This document shows, in pieces, positions 62,955 to 64,000 of a DNA stretch of 64,000 nt. Source of the stretch: Marinirhabdus sp963799365 (GTDB lineage: Bacteria > Bacteroidota > Bacteroidia > Flavobacteriales > Flavobacteriaceae); the NCBI GenBank assembly GCA_963799365.1, contig CAWCWV010000015.1, positions 1 to 64,000 on the forward strand, read 5' to 3'. The translations under genes were made by a program, and so were the position numbers. Within the stretch, counting starts at the first letter, position 1, and every line of letters starts with the position of its first letter. The notes under the pieces are model-generated. The model was not told where the DNA came from. It searched no databases and saw only the letters and a list, made by a program, of their open reading frames with translations.

Positions 62955-63043
62955 AAAAGACTGTAAATATATTGTGATGGCATTAGGATTTAAAAATATA
63001 AAAATAGTTTAGTTTTCCTATCTTTAAATCTCAATTGTAAACT

Positions 63044-64000
63044 ATGGCTGCCAGAAAAAAGAGAAAAAGATTAAAAATACCAACCATAAAACGACCTGTA
63101 ATTCATAATGAAGCACCAGGAACAGTAACGTATACAGGAAAAAAAGCAAATGTAGCTACCAAGGTAGAGATTATAGATTATTCCAAAGAACATTACAATC
63201 GCACAGATTCTGAAAATATTGACGATGCCTTTGGTTTTGAAACTTCAGAACATATTACGTGGATTAATATAAACGGACTTAACAATACTAAGGAAATAGA
63301 GCGTTTAGGGGAGTATTACAACTTGCATCCTTTAATTCAAGAAGATATAGTTACCACCAACCAACGTCCTAAAATGGACGAATATGAAGAATATTTGTTT
63401 ATTGTTTTTAAAATGTTGCATTATACAGATGATGGGGATTTTGTTAGTGAGCATGTGAGTATGGTAGTGGGAAAAGATTATGTAACTACTTTCCAAGAGG
63501 CAGATGGTGACGTATGGGATAGCCTACGTGACAGGTTGGAAAATGCAAAGGGACGAATCCGAAATGCGGGTGCAGATTATTTAATGTTTGCTTTATTGGA
63601 TGCGATTGTAGATAACTATTTTAGTGTTATTGAAACCTTAAGCGGAAAGATTGAGTACATAGAAGACCAGCTTTTTGAAGATAAAGTAGAAGACGACATT
63701 ACACAAGATATTCAAATACTGAAAAAAGAAATCCTTCGAATAAGAAGAGCCGTAGTTCCACTGCGAGAAGTAATTAATAGATTAGAAAAAACCGATACTC
63801 CTTTAATTGAATCTAGAACCCAAAACTACATACGCGATTTGTATGATCATATCATTCAGGTTTCTGAAAGTGTAGATATTTACCGAGAAATGATCTGGGG
63901 CTTAATGGATATGTATATGACAACCATTAGCAACAAGATGAACGAGGTAATGAAAGTGTTAACTATTATGGCTTCTATTTTTATCCCGCTAACCTTTATG
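63044..64000 (+). CDS. corA: CorA magnesium/cobalt transporter (partial)
   Basis: 319 codons are present and the frame runs off the window. A basic N-terminus (MAARKKRKRLKIP) precedes the cytoplasmic alpha/beta domain (ITWININGLNN..., LHPLIQEDIVTTNQRPKMDEYEEYLFIVFKML) and the long stalk helix with KIEYIEDQLFEDKVEDD and IYREMIWGLMDMYMTTISNKMNEVMKVLTIMASIFIPLTFM. The first membrane helix has begun; the GMN motif is expected just beyond the end. CorA forms a pentameric Mg2+ channel. The gene is divergent from the LytTR regulator. Confidence 0.95.
   Translation, partial: MAARKKRKRLKIPTIKRPVIHNEAPGTVTYTGKKANVATKVEIIDYSKEHYNRTDSENIDDAFGFETSEHITWININGLNNTKEIERLGEYYNLHPLIQEDIVTTNQRPKMDEYEEYLFIVFKMLHYTDDGDFVSEHVSMVVGKDYVTTFQEADGDVWDSLRDRLENAKGRIRNAGADYLMFALLDAIVDNYFSVIETLSGKIEYIEDQLFEDKVEDDITQDIQILKKEILRIRRAVVPLREVINRLEKTDTPLIESRTQNYIRDLYDHIIQVSESVDIYREMIWGLMDMYMTTISNKMNEVMKVLTIMASIFIPLTFM

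Overview
The window is chromosomal DNA from a member of the Bacteroidota, almost certainly family Flavobacteriaceae. The evidence is a 16S rRNA ending in the GGAACACCTCC variant, promoters of the TTG-N18..21-TAnnTTTG type, genes lacking Shine-Dalgarno sequences, type IX secretion (T9SS) proteins including PorX, a fused LpxC-FabZ, and low G+C intergenic DNA. I cannot name a genus safely.

Layout. 1-6240: a complete rRNA operon (three tandem promoter copies, 16S, tRNA-Ile(GAT), tRNA-Ala(TGC), 23S, 5S, terminator). 6258-7654: an IS3-family insertion sequence with a broken orfB, sitting directly behind the 5S terminator. 7655-8165: a tandem array in which copies of the 5S terminator alternate with an unidentified element whose closing stem shows compensatory base changes. 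8413-28277: housekeeping and membrane genes (hemolysin III-like protein, ZIP transporter, three methyltransferases, ornithine aminotransferase, a T9SS cargo operon, Smr protein, cysteine desulfurase, DinB, BrkB/YihY, DJ-1/PfpI, a frameshifted aroB, proline dehydrogenase, alanine dehydrogenase). 28350-33733: an AT-rich block of four secreted proteins without clear assignment, divergent from a membrane-anchored AraC-type regulator, separated by a 528-bp region full of inverted repeats. 33744-36608: a small lipoprotein gene overlapping a membrane protein gene, tsaE and porX. 36756-44202: HD hydrolase, then lpxD-lpxC/fabZ-lpxA-efp-lpxD2-NTF2 (lipid A plus EF-P), and sucD. 44345-51538: fabG, a VWA membrane protein, a prohibitin-like protein, and a minus-strand operon for an OmpA-like protein, an HhH protein and a sodium:solute symporter. 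51686-59411: a complete histidine operon hisGDCBHAF(IE) behind a His-rich leader peptide and an attenuator. 59469-64000: serine hydrolase, S41 peptidase, LytTR membrane regulator and a corA gene cut by the window end.

Common themes. Intergenic regions repeatedly carry degenerate arrays with an exact 7-bp period (sometimes 8 bp), each locus built from its own words. Several are inverted about their centre and so form hairpins, including rRNA-spacer stems and a bidirectional terminator. Two genes (aroB and the IS orfB) are each broken by what looks like a single missing base, which may be real decay or sequencing error. The best candidates for something undescribed are the heptad arrays, the covarying element array behind the 5S gene, and the secreted-protein block with its structured control region.
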